Source: Bacteroidales bacterium (GTDB taxonomy: Bacteria > Bacteroidota > Bacteroidia > Bacteroidales > UBA932). Taken from it: a stretch of DNA of 64,000 bases. Both the position numbers and the translations under genes were made by a program. This document shows positions 17,608 through 26,056 of the stretch, piece by piece; positions within the stretch are counted from its first letter, which is position 1; every line of letters begins with the position of its first letter. The stretch spans positions 62,001-126,000 of the forward strand of contig JALCMW010000002.1 of assembly GCA_022648685.1 (NCBI GenBank), read 5' to 3'. The notes under the pieces were generated by a model. The model was not told the origin of the DNA and ran no database searches. It worked only from the letters and a program-made list of their open reading frames with translations.

Positions 17608-18780
17608 TTATTTAAACCGGTAACCGATCCCTATCATCAGGTTATTGGGTTTCTTGAATTTATATAGCTGATAGCCTATATGCAGGAAAGTATTTTTAGC
17701 TATATCTGTCTTCAATGCGAAAATCTGATAGAAAGAATCAGTATCGGGACCTTTGCATATGACATTGCGTCCTATACCTATATTGATTGAAAAAACAGGC
17801 ATGACTACTTCAGCCCGTGCTGAAACGCCAACGGCGAACTGTTCACGGAACGGCGGTCTGTGGAACCGGATATCTTCATCGGAAGGCATAGACGTATTTG
17901 CAACATGACGTGAAATATTTGCACTCTCGTCATATTGTGCATCAAGCGAAAGACCGGCGCGAAAATATTTGCTGAAATTATACATGGGCGAAATATTGAG
18001 CCCCGTGACGGCAAATGACCCGGGCACTATCACTGCAGAATTATCATCCATAAGGAAGCCTTTTTTGCGAGTTGCGCAGTAAAGCACTACATCGTAACTC
18101 ATATGACGTGAGAAATCCGCATTAGCGGTTGAAGTACGGGCAACTGGATTCCTGCCGCTGAAATCCCAGGCAAGAGCTACGTTGCCGCCTGCAGTATTGA
18201 CTCCGGCATTCGGATAACTGGTGTTTCCGTTGGAAAAATGTGATAATCCGATTCCGGTTTTCAGGTTCAATTGATCAGTAAGCCTCCAATTGAACAAAAT
18301 GCCGAGATTAATATATGCATTAACCCTGGACCCCACGACCATATTGTCCGGATTCGTATATTCATCATATTTCTTCCAGCCGAAAGAAGCTCCGAAGTTC
18401 CATTCGTAATCAAGGGAAAGGCTATTCGACAAAGTCGCGATACGTGACGACTGGAAAACATACAAAGCAATCGGATTACCTATTTCACTTTTGTTGAAGA
18501 ATGTGTTCCTGGCAATTCCTATCCCCTGTACGGCATATGGATATCGATCTCCGAGTACGGACCCCGGCTTGAATCTGAATCCATACTTGAGATGTGCGGA
18601 AAAGGTCTTTCGATTAAAAAAATCGTTGGTGCGCAAAGTGTATGCGGGTCTGGTTCCTATTTCCACGACAGTAGAAATCTCCCGTTTGAGACTGTCCAAG
18701 TCAATTCCGTCCGCCCTTGCGGACAAACACGATACCGAAAAGGCAAAGATGAGGATCAGCAGCTTTCTACTCTTCAACAT
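17608..18780 (-). CDS. Outer-membrane lipid A 3-O-deacylase (PagL/acyloxyacyl hydrolase family)
   Basis: The 390-residue protein has a signal peptide (residues 1-22) and alternating beta-strand sequence ending GIGYRFK, typical of an outer-membrane barrel. The decisive motif is GIGLSHFSNGNTSYPNAG near residue 185, which contains the catalytic His-Ser pair and conserved Asn of PagL-type 3-O-deacylases (family form H-x-S-N-G-x-x-x-x-P-N-x-G-x-N). Members remove an acyl chain from lipid A in the outer leaflet. At 390 residues it is much longer than the roughly 150-190 residues of proteobacterial PagL; Bacteroidota homologues are commonly longer. It begins inside the 3' end of a lipoprotein gene (14-base overlap), pointing to coupled expression. 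Confidence 0.82.
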   Translation of the reverse strand: MLKSRKLLILIFAFSVSCLSARADGIDLDSLKREISTVVEIGTRPAYTLRTNDFFNRKTFSAHLKYGFRFKPGSVLGDRYPYAVQGIGIARNTFFNKSEIGNPIALYVFQSSRIATLSNSLSLDYEWNFGASFGWKKYDEYTNPDNMVVGSRVNAYINLGILFNWRLTDQLNLKTGIGLSHFSNGNTSYPNAGVNTAGGNVALAWDFSGRNPVARTSTANADFSRHMSYDVVLYCATRKKGFLMDDNSAVIVPGSFAVTGLNISPMYNFSKYFRAGLSLDAQYDESANISRHVANTSMPSDEDIRFHRPPFREQFAVGVSARAEVVMPVFSINIGIGRNVICKGPDTDSFYQIFALKTDIAKNTFLHIGYQLYKFKKPNNLMIGIGYRFK

Positions 18781-19720
18781 TTCTCTTCAGAATAATATAA
18801 TCAAAAGGCTTTTCACTATATAGGGTACCGGAAAACACACGTTTCTTCCCGGAATCGGGATTAGATGCGTATGCCGTAAAAGGAACCGTATAGATATCAA
18901 CGCAATTGTAAACATCGACTCTTTTATACTCCCCTGCATTGATACTTACTTTCACGGCCATCGCCGGATCCAGTCCGGAGTCCAATTCCGCGGATTCGAC
19001 TCCGAATCCGCACTTGGTACCGGTATCTTCGAGTCCGCTATCGACAACTTCCGGAATCATTACATCCGGCAGATTCCGGCCAAAGATCTTTTCATAAGAC
19101 GTCTGGGTCCAGCCTCCGGCAGACAAGAACGAAACCTTACGGTAAGATGCTTCATATGGATAAAGCGTAATTTCTGCGGGTTCGGAAGAAGATTGGTTAT
19201 TCACTTTCATAGATCGTACAAGATTCACATTGTCGCTATAAACAGCAGCTTTGTCGAATTTGTAGACAAGACTGTCGATCACATACTTCGCAGAGGGAAG
19301 GAATGTTGCCCTTATGCTTTTCTCTTCATACCTGTTTCCCACGACGACTTCGTATTCCAATGCCGAATCATCCATATTTTCATTCATGACAAATTCCAGC
19401 GAGCGCCTGTCCTTCTTTTCTATACTAAAGTCATGGAAATCATCCTGAACGGATATTGTAGCAAGATCATCTTCGTCAAGCGGAAGGTTCTTGCCTATCG
19501 GATTCCCCTCGGAATCCGATATACTCCGGCTATATGAATAGTTACCGTCAATGTACAGGATTGCCCAGTTATCAGCCCCGAATTTTACCGTAGCTCCGTC
19601 TTTGCCCACAGTCACTTCTTGCGTATCAGGCGAGAAATCGTCTATGAACACGCCCGGATTGCAGGCCGTCATTACAGATATGGCCAGTAAAAAATATATG
19701 ATCTTGTATGGTTTCATCAT
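18767..19720 (-). CDS. Lipoprotein of unknown function, coupled to the PagL-like gene
   Basis: The 317-residue protein starts at the paired ATGs at 19720/19717 (MMKPYKII); the longer frame crosses the promoter element. A lipobox ISVMTAC marks a lipidated N-terminus. The mature part begins with a short acidic stretch and an Ig-like beta region (residues about 25-130) with a V-x-x-D-x-F pattern, followed by more beta sequence ending YIILKRNVEE. I do not recognise a named family; the first domain loosely recalls BACON-type modules but lacks a convincing core. It overlaps the PagL-like gene by 14 bases, so a shared role in lipid A or outer-membrane modification is inferred. Confidence 0.72.
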   Translation of the reverse strand: MMKPYKIIYFLLAISVMTACNPGVFIDDFSPDTQEVTVGKDGATVKFGADNWAILYIDGNYSYSRSISDSEGNPIGKNLPLDEDDLATISVQDDFHDFSIEKKDRRSLEFVMNENMDDSALEYEVVVGNRYEEKSIRATFLPSAKYVIDSLVYKFDKAAVYSDNVNLVRSMKVNNQSSSEPAEITLYPYEASYRKVSFLSAGGWTQTSYEKIFGRNLPDVMIPEVVDSGLEDTGTKCGFGVESAELDSGLDPAMAVKVSINAGEYKRVDVYNCVDIYTVPFTAYASNPDSGKKRVFSGTLYSEKPFDYIILKRNVEE

Positions 19721-19731
19721 CTTCAGTGATA

Positions 19732-19739
19732 CAAAGATA
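19732..19739 (-). promoter_or_regulatory. Bacteroidota -7 element for the lipoprotein-PagL operon
   Basis: The minus strand reads TATCTTTG, an exact TAnnTTTG match 11 bases before the ATG at 19720, giving an almost leaderless transcript. No TTTG is seen at -33. Confidence 0.45.
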
Positions 19740-19785
19740 CAATAAATAGACAGCACCAGGATATTTTATCCCTTGAATAATTGCA

Positions 19786-19831
19786 TGACAAAAACAAAAA
19801 ATAAACGGGGCACAAAGTTATTATGCCCCGT
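19786..19831 (-). terminator. Intrinsic terminator of the DUF2795 gene
   Basis: ACGGGGCA (19805-19812) pairs with TGCCCCGT (19824-19831) around an 11-base loop. On the minus strand the stem is followed by TTTATTTTTTGTTTTTG, a strong T-tract. Confidence 0.82.
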
Positions 19832-19861
19832 CACGATCTCCGTAAATTAGTTATTTACAGT

Positions 19862-20083
19862 CTAGTACTCTTCCTCGTTGAAGAAAAAATCTTCTTTGGT
19901 AGGATAATCCGGCCAGATATCTTCTATGCTTTCATAAATCTCTCCGTCATCCTCCAATTCCTGAAGATTTTCGATTACTTCCTCCGGAGCGCCGGAACGG
20001 TTTGCATAATCGATCAACTCATCCTTTGTCGCCGGCCATGGAGCGTCATCCAGGCTTCCGGCCAATTCAAGTGTCCAGAACAT
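19862..20083 (-). CDS. DUF2795 domain-containing small acidic protein
   Basis: The 73-residue, strongly acidic protein (MFWTLELAGSLDDAPWPATK at the start, then a DELIDYANRSGAP core and a YPTKEDFFFNEEEY end) has the look of the DUF2795 proteins that are nearly invariant across Bacteroidales. Its function is unknown. The family in other phyla has been compared to small regulatory or nucleic-acid-associated helical proteins, but that is not evidence of role here. It is a stand-alone gene with its own promoter-like element (20163-20170) and a good terminator, which fits a constitutively expressed core gene. Confidence 0.87.
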   Translation of the reverse strand: MFWTLELAGSLDDAPWPATKDELIDYANRSGAPEEVIENLQELEDDGEIYESIEDIWPDYPTKEDFFFNEEEY

Positions 20084-20162
20084 AATGTGTTATCGTTTCA
20101 AAAGATTCATAATCAAAAACTAAGCCTCGCAGACAGCCATTTGCCATATAGGCTCAAGGCGG

Positions 20163-20170
20163 CAAATATA
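20163..20170 (-). promoter_or_regulatory. Bacteroidota -7 element for the DUF2795 gene
   Basis: The minus strand reads TATATTTG, an exact TAnnTTTG match 79 bases before the start codon. The -33 region is AT-rich without a clear TTTG. Confidence 0.45.
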
Positions 20171-20203
20171 GATAAAAATTTAATATATTGAATTTTTTTT
20201 GGC

Positions 20204-20211
20204 TATTTTTG
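20204..20211 (+). promoter_or_regulatory. Bacteroidota -7 element for folE
   Basis: TATTTTTG lies 55 bases before the folE ATG and matches TAnnTTTG. A TTG occurs only 13 bases upstream, so the -33 element is not convincing. Confidence 0.45.
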
Positions 20212-20266
20212 CATGCGAAAATGATTATTCGATATAAAATCATACTGAATAAAACTTTATAAAATA

Positions 20267-20854
20267 ATGGCATATATCAAAGAAGAAAGATATGACGAGA
20301 AAGTTACCGATGAAATAGCCGTACATGTAAAGGAAATACTCAGACTTCTGGGAGAGGATCCGGAGAGGGAAGGATTGGTGAAGACACCGTCCAGAGTCGC
20401 CAAATCGCTTCAGTTCCTTACCCAAGGCTATACGCAGGACGGCACTGAAATCATCAAATCGGCTATCTTCGATGAGAAATACAGGCAAATGGTTCTCGTG
20501 AAGGACATAGAACTTTATTCCATGTGCGAACACCATATCCTTCCTTTCATTGGAAAAGCACATGTCGCATATATCCCTAACGGAAAAATCACGGGACTGA
20601 GCAAAATAGCCAGGGTCGTCGAGACATATGCACGCAGACTTCAAGTCCAGGAACGTCTTACTGTCGAAATAAGGGACTGCATCCAGGAAGCTCTCCATCC
20701 TTTGGGAGTCGCAGTCGTTATCGAAGCCTGTCACACCTGCATGCAAATAAGAGGCGTGCAGAAAGCGAATGCAGTAACTACCACTTCCGCTTTTTCCGGA
20801 GCATTCCTGAGTTCCGCAAGGACAAGGAATGAATTCCTGAATCTGATAAAATAG
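20267..20854 (+). CDS. folE: GTP cyclohydrolase I
   Basis: The 195-residue protein has the full type I signature. [20 protein letters not shown] holds the zinc ligand Cys and the two His residues, the conserved block [17 protein letters not shown] follows, and [14 protein letters not shown] supplies the third zinc ligand and substrate contacts. Length and end points are normal. The enzyme converts GTP to 7,8-dihydroneopterin triphosphate and formate, the first step to folate or queuosine precursors. It is a single gene convergent with htpG, with a hairpin between the two stops. Confidence 0.97.
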   Translation: MAYIKEERYDEKVTDEIAVHVKEILRLLGEDPEREGLVKTPSRVAKSLQFLTQGYTQDGTEIIKSAIFDEKYRQMVLVKDIELYSMCEHHILPFIGKAHVAYIPNGKITGLSKIARVVETYARRLQVQERLTVEIRDCIQEALHPLGVAVVIEACHTCMQIRGVQKANAVTTTSAFSGAFLSSARTRNEFLNLIK

Positions 20855-20896
20855 GACTTAACTGGAAGACTATCCAAAATAATACGGAATAATACG

Positions 20897-20935
20897 AAAG
20901 AGACCGGCCGGAAGATGGTTCCCGTCGGTCTCTTT
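20897..20935. terminator. Bidirectional terminator between folE and htpG
   Basis: AAAGAGACCG (20897-20906) is exactly complementary to CGGTCTCTTT (20926-20935), with a loop of 19 bases. The plus strand continues TTTCTGTTT and the minus strand TTTCGTATT, so both convergent transcripts could end here. Confidence 0.82.
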
Positions 20936-20955
20936 CTGTTTACGAATGGAAAAAA

Positions 20956-22989
20956 CTATTTGAGATACGCATCCGAAACAACCTTGCGGCTGCGCGCGAT
21001 GAAATCACTCAATGCCTTGCCTTTCAACATGCCGTTGGCCAAAAGGGCCAGATCCGTTATTTGGTGAAGGATATCGTTCCCTTCCGCAAATTTATCAAGA
21101 TCGGATTTATGTGCATCTTCAGCAACTTTCCTGGCGTCATCCGCCTTTTTCTTTGCCTCTTCCGCAACTTTCTTCTGTTCTTCGGTGGCATCCTTAGGCG
21201 CTTCCTCGACGGCAGGGACGGCCTCTTCCGGATTTACGGAAGATTTTTTGTCATTCATGATACTTGCAACGAGAGGATTCTGCATATTTACCTTTATATT
21301 GTATGAATCAGGCATCTCACCGTAGAAATTCATTCCCCCGCCCATCGAACTCATTTCCCTGTAACGTCTCATGAATTCACTTTGGGTAATCAGGATAGGA
21401 GCCTCGTTTTCCCCGAGATTCTCGGCCGTCACATAATAATCATTACCTTTCGGCAAAACGGCTTTGAATATCTCGGAAAGATCTTTTTCATCGGCTTCGG
21501 CCAACGTCGGCCTGCTCTTCTCTTCCTTGGGAATCAGATTATCGGCGGAATCCGAATCCACTCTTGCGAACCGGCTGTCTTTCAAACGTCTTTCCAGCAG
21601 ATTCACATAGTGCGGATCAAGTTCGCAGTCCATAAGGAGGACATCATAGCCTTTGTTTCTGGCCTCTTCGATAAACGGATATTGGGTTTCCGTATCGGTA
21701 GCATACAGATAGACGAGCTTTTTGTCCTTATCCGTCTGGGCATCCGAAATTGCTTTCTTGTATTCGTCGAAACTGAAATACTTGCCTTCGGTATTTTTGA
21801 AAAGAGCAAAATTCAATGCCCTGTCGCAGAATTTCTCGTCAGAAAGCATACCGTACTCTATGAACAATTTCAAATTATCCCATTTGGATTCGAGAGCCTG
21901 CCTCTGGGTCTTGAAGATTTCCTCCAGCCTGTCGGCAACTTTCTTGGTTATATATCCTGATATCTTCTTCACATTGGAGTCGCTCTGAAGGTAGCTTCTC
22001 GAAACATTCAAAGGAATATCCGGGGAATCGATGACACCATGGAGCAATGTCATGAAATCCGGAACGATGTTATCCACATGATCCGTCACGAACATCCTGT
22101 CGCAATAGAGCTGTATCTTGTTTTTGTCTATCGCCATACGGTCCTTTATCTTCGGGAAATACAAGATTCCCGTAAGATGGAAGGGATAATCCACATTCAG
22201 ATGTATATAAAACAGAGGATCCTCGTTTCCGGGATAAAGATCCTTGTAGAATTTCATATAATCTTCATCCTTCAGTTCGGAAGGCTTGCGGATCCAGAGC
22301 GGCTCTATTTTATTTATTATCTGATCCTTATCCGTATCCACATATTTATCGTCCTTCCATTCCTGTTCCTTGCCGAAAATCACCGGAACCGGCATGAATT
22401 TGCAATATTTGTCAAGAAGAGCCTTGATCCTACCCCTGGCGGCGAATTCTTCGGCATCCTTGTCCAGATAAAGGGTGATCACCGTGCCCCTGTCGGATTT
22501 ACCGGATTCCTCCATCGTATATTCAGGACTTCCGTCGCATACCCATTCAACAGCCTTCGAACCCTCTTTCCATGACAAAGATTCTATGGAAACTTTGTCC
22601 GATACCATAAAGGCGGAATAGAACCCGAGTCCGAAATGGCCTATGATGTTGCCTGCCTGATCCTTGTACTTGGAAAGGAATTCCCCGGCACTTGAAAATG
22701 CTATCTGATTGATATACTTGTCCACTTCCTCACCGGTCATACCAATGCCGTTGTCGATGATTTTCAGGACATGTTTGTCTTCATCCAATTCCACGGACAC
22801 TTTCAAATCGCCCAGTTCACCCTTGAAATCCCCGGAAACAGCCAATGCTTTCATCTTTTGAGAAGCGTCCACCGCGTTGGCAACCAGCTCCCTCAGGAAA
22901 ATTTCATGATCCGAATACAAAAATTGCTTAATGACCGGAAAAATGTTTTCGGTGGTCACACCGATCTTACCGTTAGTCTTATTCGCCAT
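20956..22989 (-). CDS. htpG: Molecular chaperone HtpG (Hsp90 family)
   Basis: The 677-residue protein carries the GHKL ATPase motifs of Hsp90: LRELVANAVDASQKM near residue 32 (with the catalytic Glu and metal Asn), DNGIGMT near 80, and GHFGLGFYSAFMV near 117. The middle domain includes NVSRSYLQ. The C-terminal part is unusual in having an alanine/lysine/glutamate-rich insert (about residues 585-640) before the dimerisation segment, which looks like a charged helical linker. It is a dimeric ATP-dependent cytosolic chaperone. The gene is transcribed alone, convergent with folE. Confidence 0.97.
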   Translation of the reverse strand: MANKTNGKIGVTTENIFPVIKQFLYSDHEIFLRELVANAVDASQKMKALAVSGDFKGELGDLKVSVELDEDKHVLKIIDNGIGMTGEEVDKYINQIAFSSAGEFLSKYKDQAGNIIGHFGLGFYSAFMVSDKVSIESLSWKEGSKAVEWVCDGSPEYTMEESGKSDRGTVITLYLDKDAEEFAARGRIKALLDKYCKFMPVPVIFGKEQEWKDDKYVDTDKDQIINKIEPLWIRKPSELKDEDYMKFYKDLYPGNEDPLFYIHLNVDYPFHLTGILYFPKIKDRMAIDKNKIQLYCDRMFVTDHVDNIVPDFMTLLHGVIDSPDIPLNVSRSYLQSDSNVKKISGYITKKVADRLEEIFKTQRQALESKWDNLKLFIEYGMLSDEKFCDRALNFALFKNTEGKYFSFDEYKKAISDAQTDKDKKLVYLYATDTETQYPFIEEARNKGYDVLLMDCELDPHYVNLLERRLKDSRFARVDSDSADNLIPKEEKSRPTLAEADEKDLSEIFKAVLPKGNDYYVTAENLGENEAPILITQSEFMRRYREMSSMGGGMNFYGEMPDSYNIKVNMQNPLVASIMNDKKSSVNPEEAVPAVEEAPKDATEEQKKVAEEAKKKADDARKVAEDAHKSDLDKFAEGNDILHQITDLALLANGMLKGKALSDFIARSRKVVSDAYLK

Positions 22990-23014
22990 AATTATATGTA
23001 CTTTAATATATCAA

Positions 23015-23044
23015 CAAAAAAGCCGGTCGTAAAACCGGCCGGCT
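23015..23044 (-). terminator. Intrinsic terminator of the barrel/lipoprotein cassette operon
   Basis: GCCGGT (23022-23027) pairs with ACCGGC (23034-23039). On the minus strand the stem is followed by TTTTTTG, giving a clear intrinsic terminator about 50 bases after the last lipoprotein gene and just before htpG. Confidence 0.72.
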
Positions 23045-23092
23045 GAGATAAGTCAAATAGTATTCCAAAAATAAAATCTGACAATTTGTCAC

Positions 23093-23878
23093 TCAAAAAC
23101 TCATCTTATAAGATTTGCCGAACATTTCCGAACATACCATATCCCCGTAATCAACTACTTTCCCATTTTTGCAGAAATCGGAATGAAATGTACCGACTGG
23201 ACGGAACAATGTTGCTTCCGAATCAAAGGGATCGCCTGAGGGATTGTACCAGGAACACTTTATACTGTCTCTGGAAGAAACAATGGAAGCCCATCCGTTG
23301 TCTTCATCCCTTTCCCCTGACAAAGCGACATTCCATGTGAAATATCCATTGGAAGGATCATCTTCCGAAATGATTCTGGAAGTCATCAAAAGCTTGAATG
23401 AAAACGAAAAATGTCCATCTTCATCATTCTCCCCCGAAAACTTATAATTGAAATATGTTTTCCATTCCCCATCCATCCCGGAAGGAGGGGCAATAGATAT
23501 TATACGCCCGGTCCTGTTACAATAGTCATAATAATAATCATGGTAATATAAGTCTCCGGCAGGAGCATAAAGCCAAACCCCTTCTTCAGCACTTTTCGAA
23601 TAAGTGCCAACACCCTTAAGGGATATGGTGTTGCCATATGTCTCTATGGAATCACGCAACGGTGAAAGTCTCTTTGCCGAATCGGAAAGGGACTCATAAT
23701 AATCCACTGTCGCAAATCCGTTCATTGCATATACAGGCTCTTCCAGATATTCGTCGAACAAATTATAGAATCCGTCTCTGAGCGATCCCTGTATCCCTCT
23801 CCTATCATATTCATAACCATCATCCACACAGGAAGAAATAAGAAATACGGCAAAAAACAATATTACGTTTTTTTTCAT
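23093..23878 (-). CDS. Lipoprotein of duplicated barrel/lipoprotein cassette, copy 1
   Basis: The 261-residue protein has a signal sequence with lipobox LISSC and an acidic +2 region (VDDGYEYD), compatible with export to the outer membrane or cell surface. I recognise no family. It shares an order of motifs with the lipoprotein at 24558-25292: a P-V/L-Y-x-x-x-G segment, DYY-x-x-L-x-DS, an L-x-x-x-I stretch, a glycine-tryptophan beta region, and a late C-x-W-Y/S segment followed by P-x-G-x-x-H. This implies a diverged duplicate. It is the last gene of a four-gene minus-strand operon, 10 bases after its partner barrel gene, and a terminator follows. Confidence 0.75.
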   Translation of the reverse strand: MKKNVILFFAVFLISSCVDDGYEYDRRGIQGSLRDGFYNLFDEYLEEPVYAMNGFATVDYYESLSDSAKRLSPLRDSIETYGNTISLKGVGTYSKSAEEGVWLYAPAGDLYYHDYYYDYCNRTGRIISIAPPSGMDGEWKTYFNYKFSGENDEDGHFSFSFKLLMTSRIISEDDPSNGYFTWNVALSGERDEDNGWASIVSSRDSIKCSWYNPSGDPFDSEATLFRPVGTFHSDFCKNGKVVDYGDMVCSEMFGKSYKMSF

Positions 23879-23888
23879 GGCATTACGA

Positions 23889-24530
23889 TTAAAATCTATA
23901 ACCGACTCCGAAACGTCCGCCGAAGAACATCGTTCCCAAACCTAATTCTGCAAAGCCATATGTCTTTCCGCCTATCGCAATGCCTATGGGAACGGTCTGC
24001 AATTCAACACTTACCGGAACATTATCTTCTTTTTTCATTTCCTTGAAATTGTTATAAAAGCCGAAGCCGAGCCCGAACGAATAGTAGAGTTTAAACCTGG
24101 GATGGTTAAGATAAGACAATCTCGCTTCAGGCAATACATAAAAAGCATTGGAACGGGAATAGCCGTAATGTCTCTGAGAGAGATCGGTATAAGTCCGTGT
24201 CCAGAAATGATTGATTCCCAGATTGAATGACAAAGTGAATCTCTTGCTGAAAACCATGGCCAGCTCGGCTGTAATAGTGCCTGTTGAATAAACGCGACCG
24301 TGATTACTGTCATAAATAGAATTCAAGGACCATGGGGTGGAACAGAAGATATCGTCATAGAAATCTAAGCTTCCGTCTTCATAATAAGACATGGCCGACA
24401 AAGGATATCCCCCGAGACCGGCCCTAATTTCATAATTGATACCGGATTTGTTCTGGGCCGAAGAAGAAAAAGCGTATGCAAGGAATAAGAAGACTGTCAT
24501 TCCTGCAGCAAATAATCTTATATATTTCAT
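23889..24530 (-). CDS. Small outer-membrane beta-barrel protein, cassette copy 1
   Basis: The 213-residue protein has a signal peptide ending SSSAQ and alternating amphipathic strands, finishing FGGRFGVGYRF, a C-terminal aromatic end typical of outer-membrane barrels. It closely matches the protein at 25305-25997: VYSTGT, LGINHFW, Y-V-L/M-P-x-x-x-x-x-Y, NHP/HHP, YGFAELGLG/FGFAELGFG and the C-terminus are shared. It is about the right size for an 8-strand barrel. It has no recognised enzymatic motif. Its partner lipoprotein follows directly, suggesting a two-component outer-membrane complex. Confidence 0.8.
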   Translation of the reverse strand: MKYIRLFAAGMTVFLFLAYAFSSSAQNKSGINYEIRAGLGGYPLSAMSYYEDGSLDFYDDIFCSTPWSLNSIYDSNHGRVYSTGTITAELAMVFSKRFTLSFNLGINHFWTRTYTDLSQRHYGYSRSNAFYVLPEARLSYLNHPRFKLYYSFGLGFGFYNNFKEMKKEDNVPVSVELQTVPIGIAIGGKTYGFAELGLGTMFFGGRFGVGYRF

Positions 24531-24557
24531 TATTGCAGGTTAATTGAAATCGAAAAT

Positions 24558-25292
24558 TCAAAGTCCCCAGTCGGAAGAAACCGTGGAAAAATAATCCCCT
24601 TTGCTGGTATGATACTTTATGTTGCCGTAATCACGGTTATACAATGCATCACATGTATCCAGGATTCCGTTGCCTTTTGTCAGGTCCACATGTATGCATC
24701 CGGTCGGAGATAGGACATATTTTGATGAAGAGAAGATATTAGGTCTTATATATGACCAATCGCAATCGAGAATGCCGGAAGAATGGAAGGAAAGACCGTA
24801 TCCGTCGCTATCATTTCTGATCCCGTTGCAAGCGACTTCCCATGAATGCATGAACGAAAAAGAAGCAACGGGAAGCATCCTTGCCGTCAGTTCCATGTCA
24901 AGTCCGGAATCCGCATCTGCAGATCTGACAGTCCATGTACTGTCCGCAGTTCTGGAAATACGAAACTTCTTTTTTTCATACGTATGCATCCACCCATCTC
25001 CGGTTTTAACAAAATATCCCAAAGAGAATAAATAACATGAATCCTTTCCGTCAATAATGATTTCATTCTTCAGATCGGATTTCTGTTGCAGAGAATCGGG
25101 CAATCCCAGATAATAGTCAAGAATTATGGAGCCTTCGACTCCGTAAAGAGGTTTCTTAACATAATTTGCAACCACATAATCGGCATAAGCGCCTATATCG
25201 TATTCATCACGGACCGAATGATAATCGTCTATTTCCATTTTACATGACGTACAAACGGAAATTACCGCAACCAATATCATGAACTTTTTCAT
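24558..25292 (-). CDS. Lipoprotein of duplicated barrel/lipoprotein cassette, copy 2
   Basis: The 244-residue lipoprotein has signal VISVCTSC followed by KMEIDDYH. It is the diverged paralogue of the lipoprotein at 23093-23878, sharing the P-L-Y-x-V-E-G, LDYYLGLPDS, G-W and C-D-W motifs in the same order. The mature protein is predicted to be mostly beta. It has no recognised domain. It is preceded by a barrel gene 12 bases upstream and followed by the next cassette's barrel gene after 27 bases, so it is co-transcribed with both. Confidence 0.75.
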   Translation of the reverse strand: MKKFMILVAVISVCTSCKMEIDDYHSVRDEYDIGAYADYVVANYVKKPLYGVEGSIILDYYLGLPDSLQQKSDLKNEIIIDGKDSCYLFSLGYFVKTGDGWMHTYEKKKFRISRTADSTWTVRSADADSGLDMELTARMLPVASFSFMHSWEVACNGIRNDSDGYGLSFHSSGILDCDWSYIRPNIFSSSKYVLSPTGCIHVDLTKGNGILDTCDALYNRDYGNIKYHTSKGDYFSTVSSDWGL

Positions 25293-25304
25293 ATGAATCT
25301 CTAA

Positions 25305-25997
25305 TTAAAATCTATATCCGAAACCGACCTTTCCACCGCAAAATACTGAACCGAAGCCCAATTCCGCAAAGCCGAAATATTTTCTCCCTACCATGACTCC
25401 TATGGGCGTTATCTGGAATTCGGTTTTGGATTTATGTTTCATTTGATCGAAGTTGTCATAAAATCCGGCCCCTATGCCCAAACCCGAATAAAGTTTGACA
25501 TTGGGATGATGGAAATAAGTGAATTTGAAATCAGGCATTACGTATATGACATTGGAATAATCATGTTTCTTGAATTTCTCAGTCACGCCGTCATAAACAT
25601 CGGACCAGAAATGATTGATGCCCAGATCAAAAGACACTGTCAGCCATTTTTTCAATATGAAACCGAATTCCACAGAGACAGTACCTGTGCTGTATACATT
25701 GCCTCTGTAGTCTTTATACATTGAAGAAACATCCGACCTGCCGGAGTCGTTGGAGAAGTACCAGCCATCGCTGTCATCGAAAAATGTTCCGTCATTATAA
25801 TAATTGCAGGCTACATCCGGAAAACCCGAGATGCTCAGCCTCGCTTCGAAATCAAAAGGACCTTTCGGATTTTCTCCCGCATAATATCCGGTAGAATGAT
25901 ACGAGCCCTGGGCCACAGCTTGATTTGAAGATAAGAAAAAGGCGGCTGCCAAAACATAGACAGTCACCTTAAAGAATTTATTTACACGAATTAACAT
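25305..25997 (-). CDS. Small outer-membrane beta-barrel protein, cassette copy 2
   Basis: The 230-residue protein has a signal peptide ending AVAQ and a barrel-like body ending GGKVGFGYRF. By eye roughly half of the aligned positions match the copy at 23889-24530, best in the segment from VYSTGTV to the end. It is the first gene of the barrel-lipoprotein-barrel-lipoprotein operon. A promoter-like TATAATTTG lies about 25 bases upstream, one base longer than the consensus spacing. Function unknown; no enzyme motif was seen. Confidence 0.8.
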   Translation of the reverse strand: MLIRVNKFFKVTVYVLAAAFFLSSNQAVAQGSYHSTGYYAGENPKGPFDFEARLSISGFPDVACNYYNDGTFFDDSDGWYFSNDSGRSDVSSMYKDYRGNVYSTGTVSVEFGFILKKWLTVSFDLGINHFWSDVYDGVTEKFKKHDYSNVIYVMPDFKFTYFHHPNVKLYSGLGIGAGFYDNFDQMKHKSKTEFQITPIGVMVGRKYFGFAELGFGSVFCGGKVGFGYRF

Positions 25998-26056
25998 TCC
26001 GCACTATTATTTTTCTACAAATTATAGATGCAAGAATGGAACAAAACGTTGCCCGG

